Part shown: in pieces, positions 48,001-59,109 of the stretch | Position numbering within the stretch: the first letter of the stretch is position 1 | Layout: the number at the start of each line of letters is the position of its first letter | Source: Hymenopellis radicata | Lineage: Eukaryota > Basidiomycota > Agaricomycetes > Agaricales > Physalacriaceae | Direction of reading: 5' to 3' | NCBI GenBank assembly: GCA_015501595.1 | Contig: JADNRX010000084.1 | Coordinates: 109,326 to 173,325, forward strand | Length of the DNA stretch: 64,000 nucleotides | Position numbers and translations under genes: made by a program | Notes under the pieces: generated by a model | What the model was told of the DNA's origin: nothing | The model's input: only the letters and a program-made list of their open reading frames with translations | Databases searched by the model: none

Positions 48001-49339
48001 CGAAGAATTGACATACATCTGGACCGTCTGTAACAGAACAATGTTAGCGTGCGTACTATGGGGAGTAACAGCGGAAACTACCTTGCCCAGACCCATTTCG
48101 TCACCTAGGATGCCACCGGAGGCCACCTTATCAGCTTCCTTTTCCAGCATCCACGAGACACCGATAACTTGGTGGGGCATCAGAGGCACTTCCATCCCCG
48201 GCAGCAATGAGGTTATCTCGGACAGCCCAAGCTTCTTCAGACACGTATTAAGGTCCACGTTCTTATCGAATGCTTCTGCGTTGCCGGCAGACATCAGAAA
48301 TTTTTCAATGCTAGAATGGACGAATGAGAATGATGAAGGACAGATGTGAGAACGACATACTCGTCGGCACGCGCCACCGGTCCTTGGAAGGTGTCACGAC
48401 CACGGCCATGGAAATCACCATTGTCGTCGAACGAGTCTGCGTTCGCTACAGGGGCTACATAGGGAATATACGATCCCGTGACACGATTTAGGATGGCGGC
48501 CTGACCAACGTCAGGATCGACATCCATCGCGTCATCGTCGTCGGGCTCGGGTTTTGCAAGACCACCGATGCCGGTAGGCCAGGCAATCCGGGAAGGCCGC
48601 GACTAGAGCCAGACGCTAAAGCGCTTGCGCCTGCAAAGGCCGGGTTGACAAAGGGCGGCAACCCTGCCTCTGCCTTGGGAATCATGGGGAGGGACGGTTC
48701 GGCCTTCACAGACAGTAACGACCGAGAGGATGCACCGCGCCGGAGAGGAGACATTTGCGGTAGAGATTGGCGTAGTTCGTGACTTTGAGCCTCAAGGGAT
48801 TGGATAGATGTTTCCAGTTTGGTAATCCTTGTGAGATCCGCCTTGGTCTTGTTCTTCTTGCGCAAGGCTTTATCACGCAACCTCCGCTGATTTCCCAGTT
48901 CGACCTGAATGTATTCCAATGCGAACACGCGTGTCTTCGACCTTGTCAGAAGTGGACGCGATCGTTGAGTTCGCATGGGTGGTCCCGAAAGGACGCGTCG
49001 CTGAGTCCTCTCGTTTGAGTTTTTTATACGGCGAAGAGGGCGTGTCTTGGCTGTCATTGGAGGCCTCGATGTCAACTAGGAAGGCAGCCGCACTATGGCG
49101 TTTCCGAGGAATTATGGAGTCGGTTGGCTCTGGTTTGACCAGATGGGTTCCCGTACTGACACGGCGACGAGCAGCCAATAGCGGACTATCTGAAGGTTGT
49201 AGAGTGGAAGCAAGCTCCCGCTTGACCTGGAAGATAGGATGAATGGAGGGGGCACGTCAGATGAAATAGCGCGTACGGGGGTTGCTTGCGATGCTGCGAC
49301 TCGGGCATTTCTATTCTTCGTGTGCGATGAATGTCGCAT
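45031..49339 (-). CDS. SNF2-family ATPase with RING finger (RAD5/RAD16/ULS1 type)
   Basis: Large nuclear DNA-dependent ATPase with about 15-20 exons. N-terminus: basic, disordered, with a coiled coil (TRITKLETSIQSLEAQSHEL). ATPase lobe 1: MPHQVIGVSWMLEKEADKV, Walker A GDEMGLGK, motif II ILDEGHNIRN, motif III LTGTPIINSLADVYGYFRFL. A C3HC4 RING follows at about 46340-46420 (CPICFDALTSATVTPCCHAF). Lobe 2 at 45133-45520: VLVISQWTSCLDLVSQYL, FQGDMS, CGGVGLNLTRANNVISLDL and DRVHRLGQ. An acidic Asp-rich insert lies between RING and lobe 2. RING-within-SNF2 proteins act in DNA-damage tolerance, excision repair or SUMO-targeted ubiquitination. Start ATG at 49337-49339. Frame breaks at a CCCCC run (plus strand 49248-49252) and near 48925 look like one-base gaps. 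Confidence 0.88.
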
Positions 49340-49360
49340 GATGTGTTTCTATGGTGGACG

Positions 49361-49846
49361 TCAGAAAGCTTCAGAGAAGTGAGTCAAAGTCCGCACCATA
49401 TAGGGGCCTAGGCTACCGATGCCGTCGACCTTGCTATCGTCGGCGCGCTTGTTTTTGTCCATGCTGATGAATATCTTGCAGTCGGTTTCTTCGCAGAAGA
49501 TCCTGCCGACTATGAACGGGACAGTGGTTAAACGGGCTGGCGCGACATGGGATGAACAGCATCTTACAGCCTACGTTTGGCTCCGCAATGACGCGATACT
49601 GGGCGCAAGACATGAAAATAACGCATACATTCAACAAATAAAAACGAACATTGGTATCATTAGGATACAGTTTGAGAAATGTTTGGAGTTCTTGGAGGTA
49701 AGCTTGAGGAATTTTGGAATCCTACGCGTCGGAGCCGACCACATGAGTCGCGGCGCTGTCTCACTGCGACGCCGACTCACTTTCTCGTTGGGCTGGAGAC
49801 CGAGTTGCTTACGGGCAATGGCGAGCACCTGTGGCGTCGCTGCCAT
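49361..49846 (-). CDS. Hypothetical protein, three exons
   Basis: Exons 49781-49846, 49629-49721 and 49361-49570 join in frame to 122 residues, with introns of 59 and 58 bases. Visible stretches are MAATPQVLAIARKQLGLQPNE, YLQELQTFLKLYPNDTNVRFY, then VPFIVGRIFCEETDCKIFIS and a short polar end. No family recognised. Clean splicing supports a real gene. Its stop lies only 21 bases upstream of the start of the SNF2-RING gene on the same strand. Confidence 0.62.
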
Positions 49847-50165
49847 GTTTGCTCACTGGTCGACGTGGTTGCTGGTCAAAGAGGGAAACGCGCGCCTACC
49901 GCGTTTATTTATTGCGTGACAATCAATTCCCACGGTCACGAGGCTATACACTTGGCGTCTATTGCTTTACATCCTTCTCTCTTGTAAAAGCGGTGGAAAA
50001 TGCTCCGCTTTGGCGTTTACTACGCTTCCAATGAGATTCCGCGACTGTATAATATCACCGACGTTGATCATTCTCATTGATGAAATGTCCCTGCACAGTC
50101 ACTCTGTTCCAGTGCCGTAAGGAGAAGCAGTGGTCGATGAAGCTTATTGTTACATACGCTAAAAC
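49847..50165. other. Intergenic
   Basis: No gene seen. Confidence 0.5.
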
Positions 50166-50786
50166 AGGTTACTGGTGTTCGTCGTAGTCTGACGGCTGAG
50201 CCTCTTCAACACCGTACTCCAAGGTATCGAGTTCCACCATAGGTGTACGAAACCATCGTAAACAAGGCCTCGACAGGAAGGTAAAGAAACAGCATCTCCA
50301 CGAAAACCAGAAATAGCGTGTCTTGAGATCATCATAGTTCTGAAGTTCCTATGTAGACACATGGTTCCGTAGCTGGCAGAAGAAACAAAACGCAAGTCAC
50401 GGGAATCATTCAAGTCCAGCATACACAGTCATATGGGCCGCCACCAGCGAAAGGAAGATGAAGGTCCAGAAGACGTGAGATCATCACAGAGCCAGGCATA
50501 CATAGCATCCTGATCAACTTGATCGACGGTTACTACTGAGGCATCCAATATTGTCTGAGAAAATGCGGAATGCTGCAGAGAGGTGAACATTTTGGCAATG
50601 TCAGAAACTAGACGAGAAGGTGGTGTGAATTTTGAATCCTGCTGTAAGCCTGCCTAAGCCTGCTGAGTTCAATTCAGACTGAGGCTGACACGTTGCTTCA
50701 CGTGATGTTTTCCTCCTTTCCAACTTGTTTCTAACGACGACAACGTTCTGGTTTCTCCCGGCGAATCGTTTCTTGGAATGAGGCAA
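50166..50786 (-). CDS. Hypothetical small protein
   Basis: Unrecognised. Coding character is suggested by three blocks on the minus strand: a basic start (MPHSKKRFAGRNQNVVVVRN), a middle block QDSKFTPPSRLVSDIAKMF then ASVVTVDQVDQDAM, and a C-terminal block ELQNYDDLKTRYFWFSWRCC, VELDTLEYGVEEAQPSDYDE and a TAA at 50166. I could not place every intron in phase, so the exon structure is tentative, but the acidic C-terminus after an aromatic stretch is unlikely by chance. Confidence 0.42.
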
Positions 50787-51438
50787 AATGAGATGTGCGG
50801 TCTACTCTCTCGTTCGGTCGCCGCCGCTATTGACGCCATCCTCTCCTTGCGCCGCCGGTATCAAACCACGGAGATTGCTGTGGGTTTTACGCGCCATGAG
50901 TTATCGCTGGATAATTTCTATCGAGATGGTGCTGCCTGCTGCTAACAAGCAAAGCAGTAGTTTCGAACGGTCCGATTGACGACACCTATATGGAAATTCT
51001 CGTCGGTTCAACGGAGAACGGCAGCCATGTTACAGGAACCTCCAGCAGTTCTGCAACAGCCAAGATTGCAAGGGCCGTTTATAGACAGGGAGTATCATAT
51101 TGATCATCCACTCTTCGCGCGCGCGCGCGTCCCTTTCGCTTCCCGGCTGACTCAAGAGTCCGGAGAGTCCTGCAAGCGTATGCAACCATTGGCATTAACT
51201 AGTGACACGAGTCTCGCTTCGCAGATCCTCCGAGGTCAGAAATTTGTCAGAAATGCTTATCCTTTCTCGACGAATCGGACCGAGAGTTGAAACACCTCAG
51301 GAAGCACATCAGCGTAAGGCTCGCACGGATTTCGAACTATTCAACCGCCCGGGGCCGGTTTCCTTAAATACCAAGCTACGTGAGACTGGCAGCATCCCAT
51401 TGCTTCATCTCCCCCCCCCCTTCTTCAACATTCCCACC
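50787..51438. promoter_or_regulatory. Divergent upstream region with simple-sequence tracts
   Basis: Between a minus-strand hypothetical gene and the GH71 gene. It holds an alternating CG tract of about 14 bases at about 51117-51130 and a run of ten or so C at about 51408-51420, about 20 bases before the GH71 start codon. No gene called. Confidence 0.5.
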
Positions 51439-53459
51439 ATGCGTGCATTCATTTTAGCGAGTTTGTTCGCGGTTACACTCGTTTCACCCACTCTTGCACG
51501 GCAAAACTCTCAATGGTCTCACCAGCGTGTCCGCCAAGCCTTGGACCTCGACTTGGGCCTACACCTTGGTGTCGATCTTGGTGAACGTGCATCTTCAGAA
51601 CCCAGCTCGGACGTCGAAACTGTAACGAGCACGATTGTTCCCTCTGCTTCAGCTATCCCTTCTATTACTACGACCTCAACAGCACTACCAGTTTGCCACC
51701 TCGGGACTCTATGGTGTCGGCGATGGAAGCAAATACGCGACTATTCACTTCATGGTTCGTTCTATCCATTGTAGTTGTAAATGGACTTCAGTTTGAAGCG
51801 TCCATAGGTCGGTAACACCTATACCTACCGCCTCGCGGATTGGATGGTAGACCTTACTCTCATTGAAGAGGCTGGCTTTGACGCCGTTGCATTGAATCTT
51901 GGACCGTAAGAGTTATTCTCTACACCCTTGATATAATACTAACAAGCTGAAGTGACTGCTGGCAAAAAGAACTCTGTCGATCTTGCCTACGAGGCGGCCG
52001 CCAAATTGAACACGAAGCTCAAGCTGTTCTACAGTTTCGACATGTCCACTTTTGGTATTGCGGAGACTCCGATGCCGCTACCATTGCTTCTTATATCAAC
52101 CAAGTGAGTTGCTATTTTCAACATTCCGTTGATTAGTCGTTGATCAGCTCATAGTACGCCGATAGCTACTATACTTTCAAATACAATGGTCTTCCCTTCG
52201 TTTCTACTTTCAGCGGTGACCAATACGTGCGTATATTTGCCCCTCTGCATCTCCGCTACCTTCTCACATTGCTTCAGAACTCTGCCTTTGGGCGGAGTCT
52301 TTGCGGTGGGTACGACTACGTCCGATCCTTGGTTCCGTCAGACATGTACTTTGTACCTGGGTTCTTCTTCCCCAACAACCAGACAATCGAGGAGGCGAAG
52401 CCCTGCATTCAAGGGCTTTTCAACTGGAACTCGGCCTGGTCCACGGATGGATCAGCGGTCAGCACTGTGACGGATTTAGTATGTGCATTCCAACATCCCT
52501 TTAATGTATACGATGCTAAGATGGCGACAGGACTGGATGGCCCAGCTCGGCCCCGATTACACGTACATGGCTGGTGTGAGTATTGAGTCGTCTTGGTAGT
52601 AGCGGTGCCTTGATGCTCTCCACGTAGATCTCTCCCACGTTCTTCACGCACTACGGCGAAAACTCGCTGAACAAGAACTGGGTGTACGCTGCCGACAACA
52701 ACTATGCCAAGCGATGGGAGCAGGTCGCTAACATCTCTGCTCCCTCGTTCAAGTCATCAGTACGTTCTGCTCCCAGTTAACTCTTCTTGAACTCAGATAA
52801 ATTTATTTCAGCCTGGAACGACTACGGCGAGTCGCACTATATCTCGCCGCGTCCATCCTCGGTTCAGTTGGAGCCCATCGGCACGACATGGGTCAATGGC
52901 AACAATCACTCTCCCTGGGCGCGCATCACCAAGCCTTACGTCCAGATCTACAAGAACGGTGCTGCCGACTCGCTCGCCAGCGACCTCATCATCTGGGAGT
53001 ACAGAACGCACCCTGCTTTAGCAACCGCGACCTCCGACCCTCTTGCTCGTCCGACTTCCGCTGAATTGCTCTCGGACGAGGTAAGCTAAATTGCCTGAAG
53101 TAATATACTTTTGAGTGAACATTCGTGTCAGATCTTCATTACCACGTATCTCTCGGATGCTGCTGAGATCCGCATCACTGTCGGTGACGACGAGACTGGC
53201 GCATATCAAGCCGAGGCCGGATTGAACCATTTCAGCCACCCCTTCGGTTCTGGAGGACTCGTCACGATCGGCATGTGGCGCAACGACACCAACATTGGTG
53301 GAACGTTGACCGGGGAGCGCGCAATCATCGAGGAACCTGAGTTGTATGATTACAACCCGGTATGTCTCTTCTCAACATTGCTCAGTCACAGCTGACTCTT
53401 CCTGAATGCAGGTTGTTGAGCAATTCTGGCACGATCCTGGCTGGGAGGCTTGCGCGTAG
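51439..53459 (+). CDS. GH71 alpha-1,3-glucanase (mutanase)
   Basis: Secreted enzyme hydrolysing alpha-1,3-glucan of fungal walls. Signal peptide MRAFILASLFAVTLVSPTLA. A Ser/Thr/Val-rich linker follows. The catalytic domain begins YATIHFMVGNTYTYRLADW and shows DLTLIEEAGFDAVALN, KLKLFYSFDMSTFG, YTFKYNGLPFVSTFSGD, FFPNNQTIEEAKPCIQGLFN, HYGENSLNKNWVY and TWNDYGESHYISPR, all GH71 landmarks. A C-terminal beta-like domain ends EQFWHDPGWEACA. Eight or so short introns. The linker and the catalytic domain are in different frames: a one-base change is needed between about 51645 and 51690. Likely used in wall remodelling or mycoparasitic growth. Confidence 0.87.
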
Positions 53460-53643
53460 ACTGGGAGGTTGGTGTTGAACGTATTATTTATTTAGCATGT
53501 TCTGTGAAAATAGGTGAATTCTAGTCTTGCGACGCCTTCAACCGACTGCATCAAGATGCCTGTCCAGCTAAGAGTAACGCACCAGCATACCGGCAGTTCT
53601 TTTCGGATCTCATCGATTTGGCCAATTGTCCACACCTCGCGCT

Positions 53644-54509
53644 ATGACAGTAGACGAGATCAAGGAGTTTGTTCAGGCGTACGGTACTGCAGCGTTTAAT
53701 GCTGTTAACAAAGCTGGCTTTGACGGTAAGCTACTCACTGGAAGGAAATAAGGTTACTGATTATTTCTGCTCCAAAGGCAGTGTGGTCCATGATATCTGT
53801 TTGATCAGTTCATCCAGGACGTTACCAACAAGCGGACAGATCAGTATGGCGGAAGTGTCGCGCGCGATTCCCCCTCAAAGTCGTTGATGCCGTTGTCAAA
53901 GCCGTCGGTGCTGAGAGGACGGGCATTCGTTTCAGCCCATGGGGTGAATTCCAAGGTTTGCGTCGTCTCTCTTTGACAGTTCTCCCAATGCTGACCTTCA
54001 TATGCAGACATGAGGATGGAGGATCCTAAACCAACGTTTGCGTACTTGGTCTCCCAGATCAAAGAGAAGTATCCCAACTTGAACTTGGCTTACATCCACC
54101 TGATCGAGCCGCGTGTAAACGGAGGCTCCTCTAGATCAAAGTGTCAGCTTTGATCGAGTCTGCCTAAGGGAGACTAGGAGGCTCCACCGGTGAGGCGTGG
54201 CTCGCGGAATGGTCGAACGACTTCATTCGTGACATCTGGGCTCCTCGGCCTTTGATATCTGCTGGCGGATACAGCAGAGACCTCGCAACCGAAGTCGCAG
54301 ACGAGAAAGGCGATCTTATTGCCTTTGGAAGGGTGTTATCGCGAATGTAAGCGCTTTGCTTTGGCTGTTAAGCAGGTACTGATCATCATCAAACAGCCTG
54401 ATCTCCTCTGCGACTCAAGCCCTTGACTCCCTACGACCGAGCCGTGTTCTAGCTTCCGGGTGAAGTCAGTCGGGGATACAACGACTATCCTTTCGCCACT
54501 CCGAACTAG
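53644..54509 (+). pseudogene. Old-yellow-enzyme (NADH:flavin oxidoreductase) remnant
   Basis: Matches the C-terminal half of the OYE family: MTVDEIKEFVQAYGTAAFNA, KAGFDG, FIQDVTNKRTDQYGGSVARD, GIRFSPWGEFQ, DLIAFGRVLS, LTPYDRAVF. The FMN-binding N-terminal half is absent. About ten bases are missing at the VEVHGAHGYL position, leaving GTCCATGATATCTG. The junction around 54115-54180 is scrambled, and the Tyr after RAVF is a TAG before the family end GYNDYPFATPN. Multiple lesions indicate a pseudogene. Confidence 0.8.
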
Positions 54510-54694
54510 ATATCATTAGAGATTCAAGGATGTGTTGATTTAACGGTGCATCATGTCAAATCTAACATCTCACAGTACAGTCCAAGTTCTCAAGAAAATC
54601 TGCAGTATAGATATACTTCACAACAAAGACACAGTATACAGGATGGAAGAGAGAGTGTGAGTGAGTTCAAGCAAACTGTGACGGCAGGTAGAAT

Positions 54695-55115
54695 TTACCG
54701 TGCACGTCCAACGGTCGACACGGTAGCCGTGCACTGCCACACGTCCTACACGGGCAGGGTCCACACGGCCAATCACCAAAACTCACTCATTTTGATCCTT
54801 CTTGTCGCTATCTCCCCTTGTACAATGTAGAATCAGCCATGAATAACATGTATACGTCCTTCCAGAGGTTGTCAGCAAGTGTTTGAAGTCAAGAACTACT
54901 CAACGGGAGATGTGATGGATGGCCGTGAGCGGCCGTGTACACGTTCAACACGGTAGTAAACACGGTCACACTGCCACCCTTTACACGTCCACGGTCATCG
55001 ATCATCCACACAGTAGACACGGCCACGGCCACACTGCCACACTGCCACACGCCCCAGCTCCACGGCCAACACACGGTAGCGTTACTTGGCGTGACGAGGG
55101 AGTGACACGGCAGTG
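54695..55115. repeat. CACGGCC/CACTGCCACAC-type degenerate minisatellite
   Basis: Two blocks (about 54695-54775 and 54913-55115) made of short overlapping units such as acacggccac, cactgccacac and acacgtccac, with some units in reverse (ggccgtg). A sister block lies at 58085-58240. Confidence 0.75.
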
Positions 55116-55381
55116 ACATTGTCGTTAGTAAATGATAGTTAAATGATACTCAACTCCAGGCTTTAGGTTTTGTTGAGGACATATGCGATGAAGGACGCGA
55201 TGAGCATTCTTGTTCATGCGAGGCATGATGATCATGTCGACTCTGAAGGCCTGAGCGATGATGATCTCGTTGATCAAGTTGTCAGTCCCTTTGACACGAC
55301 CTATGTTCATAACTGAAGGACGCGAAACTATTTCTGCCGCCTTATCATGGGTGTGCAGTATCATATAGCGATGTGTTGAAC

Positions 55382-55567
55382 CTAGAGCTCGAGTAAGTAA
55401 GTATGTACGAGACGAGAGCTCAGCCGAAGAGATGAAGGCTAATAAATTCACAGTACCTAGAGCTCGAGTAAGTAAGTATGTACGAGACGAGAGCTGTAAG
55501 TACGAGTGAGAAATGAGAACAGTAATATACGGATACAGACATACCTCAGCCGAAGAGATGAAGGCTG
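55382..55567. repeat. Interleaved direct repeats
   Basis: A unit of about 40 bases beginning acctagagctcgagtaag occurs near 55379-55420 and again near 55456-55497. A second 20-base unit, cagccgaagagatgaaggct, occurs near 55422 and 55547. Identity within each pair appears complete or nearly so. Confidence 0.8.
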
Positions 55568-55829
55568 AGGAAAAGAAAGGAAACACGAAATAAGCTATGT
55601 CTATATACGGTGTCCCGATCACGCAATCCATGCGCGCCTCACTAGCTATCGGCCGAACGACTACACTTCCAACACGATGAACTCTTACCGGTATAATTAC
55701 GATCCGCAGAGACAAAAAAGGCGGTCGCGGTTGACGAGATCCTCTTCGCCGGACCAGGAGTAGACATCAACATCGCGACGATAGAGGTAGAAGCAGACTC
55801 AGAACAGAAACTGATACTGCGAGAGGAGC

Positions 55830-56680
55830 TGCAGGCTGCGAACCGGCATCACATCCTCTTTACCCTTCACAATGGAAAGTACCAGGCGAGTGCGGCCTTC
55901 CTTCACCCAAGGGGCGTCTAGGACAAGGACCTGCCCTCAGACCGGATACAATGGAGATGTATTTGACGTCGGAGAGGTGAATAGACCCCAGAGCGGTGCA
56001 GTTAATGATAGCTTCAGCTTTCTTTGACTCCTTCAAACACGTTAAATACGCGAAATCGAGATAGTACTAATAACTACACGCACCGTTCAAGGTAAGAGCA
56101 ACCACCGCCGGATGGTTAATCGATTCAGCCAAGGATCATAACTCAGCTCTCTCCAAGACGCCTCCTAACGCCCTGAAGTGCTTCACCAAGACGTCAAGCT
56201 AAGGTCCGGTATCCATCATCGTGCTCGTAAACGACACACAGTACAGAATCTGGGGGTGGGAGCCCTCTGGCGGCTCGAGGACCTGGAAGTTGGGAAGATC
56301 TTCAAAGAATACGATATGTCTGTCGCCGGAATGACAATAGAATTCGGTCTGCCTGAGCTTCAGAAGGTGCTCGCCGTATGCCTTCTCTCATTCGTCTGAC
56401 ACGCTCTCTTCAGCCGCCTTAATCTGGGTCCACATCACATCAAAGGTTCGCTTGTCAATCTTCCTCCGAGTCTGGAGGATGTCATCGTCGACAACAAAAG
56501 ATAAATGATGCGCACCAGCCCCCATCCCCGGAACACAAGTGACTGCCATCGACGCAGCGCCAACAGCGAGTGCCTTCAGTCTGGAAGGATACACGATGCT
56601 GGAGCCAAGAGATCCCATATGCTGCTCTGCATCGTTGTTTTGAGCAATGAGTGTTGTGACCCGCGGTTGCATGTTCTGGC
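55830..56680 (-). pseudogene. D-amino-acid-oxidase-like flavoenzyme remnant
   Basis: Minus-strand pieces in the order expected for the DAO family: GAGAHHLSFVVDDD and RRKIDKRTFDVMWTQIKA (N-terminal part), VSFTSTMMDTG, HPAVVALTLNG, AEAIINCTALGSIHL, then GQVLVLDAPWVKEGRTRLVL. Stops and frame changes interrupt it repeatedly (for example directly after MMDTGP and before GQVLVLD), and the FAD-binding start is not recognisable. A living enzyme would oxidise D-amino acids in peroxisomes. Confidence 0.75.
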
Positions 56681-58084
56681 TCCATCGCGTGGTTTTTCTG
56701 CAGTGCTCGACGGAACCGGCGCAGACGCGGACTTCGCATTCAATGCAGTGAAAGAAGGACTGTGCAGAAGAGTAAGTAGTCGTTGTTCCTCCGAGTGCTG
56801 CAGCAGAGCTCTTTCAAGCCAACCCTGTCAAGCGACGTGAGTTATGACCGAAGAATGGCGGTGTATAGTAATACTCACGAAAGACGACTCAAACTTTCCA
56901 GTTTCTTCACCCTCGGAGGACATCTGGAAGGGTTCTGTAAGATCATGGTGTACCAATGCAGCTCGAAACTCCTTACGCTTTGATTTCAAATGTTTCCGAG
57001 TCGGCGACGACGGCGAGAGCTCCTGCATAGTGTAGATGGCATTCATGAAGGTTTCTTGCCCTCGATCCCTGTGTGGTCTCCGAACTGCACGTGTCTATAG
57101 ATGAGGCAAAAGTCTTACCTTGACATGATGAGAGTCTCAGAGATGCACCTCCGGGGACACGACACAGTGAAGGCTGTATTCTTCGGTTCAAAAGTGGCCC
57201 TCGTAGTCTGGGGTCAAAGTCTTGACGCTGCGAGTTGTGTCATGACGGGAACTTGGCATCGGGCGCTGTGCTAAATGAAGGAGATGACAGCGTTGAAGCC
57301 GAGACGCGATGAATGTCCTCAGTGGTCATAGTAGCGGCCGACGCCTACCTTGAGACGTGTCAGTCGAAGACGAGAACATCAAAGAACACTTGAGAAGCTT
57401 TCCGCAGATTCATGGTCCGGCTGTACGTCGATTACAAGGAATTCGAAGAGACACCAAAATGAAATCCACAGTTTAAAGGAGAACACGACCGACGTCCGAC
57501 TCGTCCAATAGGGCTGCACATAACGTTCAACAAAAGTAACACTACAAGAGATCGTCAGTGACCTGAACGAAGAGCATGGCCAAATGGACGACATACCAGA
57601 CACTGGTAATTCCTTAATGTCGCGGGACAGAGAGCTCTGGGCATGTAGGCGGAAACATACCTAATTCTGCGCCAGACACGGTTTAATTCTGCTTAGAGGT
57701 GGGAAATGAAGAGATGTCGACAGGGCGTTTAAAGGCTGTTCTCTTCCCGAAGCAGTACAAGGAGGTTGCGGAACGAAGAGGATTGAAATGAGATCCCACC
57801 ATTCTTCATTCTCAGAGTGCTACAAGAGCACAAATGCAGATAGTACCAGACTGGAGGCTGTGGAAATATGGAGGGCGGTGAGTTTACAAAACACGTTAGT
57901 TGCTAGTGATGATTGTTTGAATTCAAGGCGCGTCGAACACCTTAAGGCCGCATTTACGTATGCAGCGGCAGAGCTTCTTGCCACCTTAGTTCGGCTGGTT
58001 CCGATAAGACAGAGCGCCACTCGCAACTGTGTTTCTTCAACCTACGAAGACACAGAGACCTCCCGAGAGCTACTCCCCGTCACA
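56681..58084. other. Unassigned, probably degenerate sequence
   Basis: Several short frames on both strands, some with splice-like ends, but no block I can assign to a family. It lies between two enzyme remnants and may hold further decayed exons. Confidence 0.45.
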
Positions 58085-58240
58085 CCGTTATCGCTCGACG
58101 TCACGGTGTTACTGCTCTACGGTCACGGCGTTACTACACGTCCACACAGCCACTGACCGTCCCTTCCACACGGCCAACACGGCCCTGCACACGTCCAACA
58201 CGTCCACGGCCACACGGCCACACGTCCAGCTACACGGTAA
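58085..58240. repeat. CACGGCC-type minisatellite, second block
   Basis: Short units such as acacggccaac, cacgtccac and ggccacacgg, the same family as 54695-55115, directly before the P450 remnant. Confidence 0.75.
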
Positions 58241-58930
58241 AATACCTGTGCCCCTTGAATACATAATAGGACCGCTAGTATCCGCCTCGACACTCGGGAC
58301 ACACATCATCGTCGTGAGCAAGTACAAGAAGGCTGTGGCGATGCTTGAAAATCGGGATAAGAGTATCATGTACTTGGACCGCCCGTACGTGACCACGGTG
58401 GGTTGGGGCGCGTCCAGCCAGCTGCAGCAGTACGGTCCGCCGTTCCAGGCGTATAGGAAGGTGTTGCACGATGAGCTGGCGACGCAGAAGGGTATGAAGC
58501 AGTTTTGCGTTCCTGTGGGAGAGGAGCGCGCACGTCTCTTGTTCTGAGGACGCCGGATAACATAGCATTCCTGAGTACTTGTGTCGTTTTTTGTGTTACA
58601 AGTAGTTACTCATCGATAGTCACACCGCCTCGACATTGCTGAGTATTGTCTACTACGGATACACCGCGCAGGATTACGATGACGAATTTCAGAGGAGGCG
58701 ATGCGGGGCTTCAACCTCACTGCTAGATTCGCAGTAAACATTATACCCTTGCGTAAGTTGTTCCACTGTGGTCTTTCCAATGTAAGTAAACGTCACCCCT
58801 CTCTAGTTGGCTTCCTCCCGGAATGGCTCCCAGGTGCTGGATTTCAAGGGAAGGCAAAGGCATGGACGGCTATGGTCTTGAAGCCATTTACTTATACCAA
58901 GGAGGCTGTGGTACGTCCAATATGATGCCC
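58241..58930 (+). pseudogene. Cytochrome P450 remnant (N-terminal part)
   Basis: Readable blocks follow the N-terminal half of fungal P450s: IIVVSKYKKAVAMLENRD, YLDRPYVTTVGWG, LQQYGPPFQAYRKVLHDE, then after a gap LSIVYYGYTAQDYDDEFQ and LVGFLPEWLPGAGFQGKAKA. The I-helix, ExxR and haem-binding Cys regions are absent, since the sequence changes near 58930. Frame breaks occur between the blocks. Truncated pseudogene. Confidence 0.7.
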
Positions 58931-59109
58931 CGCAGTCAATGTTTATTGATGAAGGGAGCAGCTGCGGGTACTGACGAGCCCTCGGCCATTTCTCATCGGT
59001 ATCTCCCCAGAAGACGAAGCACTGTCGTCGCGCCTTGGCTTGGCTATAGATTTTATTCTTTTACGCCCTTGTCGCATTGAATAATCGTGTTTGATAGCTG
59101 GATTATTCA

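Larger units (their letters stand above)
54510..55790. other. Repeat-rich non-genic stretch
   Basis: Contains CACGGCC-type minisatellite and the direct repeats listed separately. A 196-codon minus-strand frame at 55125-55715 is built largely from the direct repeats and is not called as a gene. Confidence 0.6.

Noticed and set aside
55125..55715. 196-codon minus-strand open frame
   Set aside because: Its apparent internal protein repeat comes from recent direct DNA repeats, and the rest shows no known domain.
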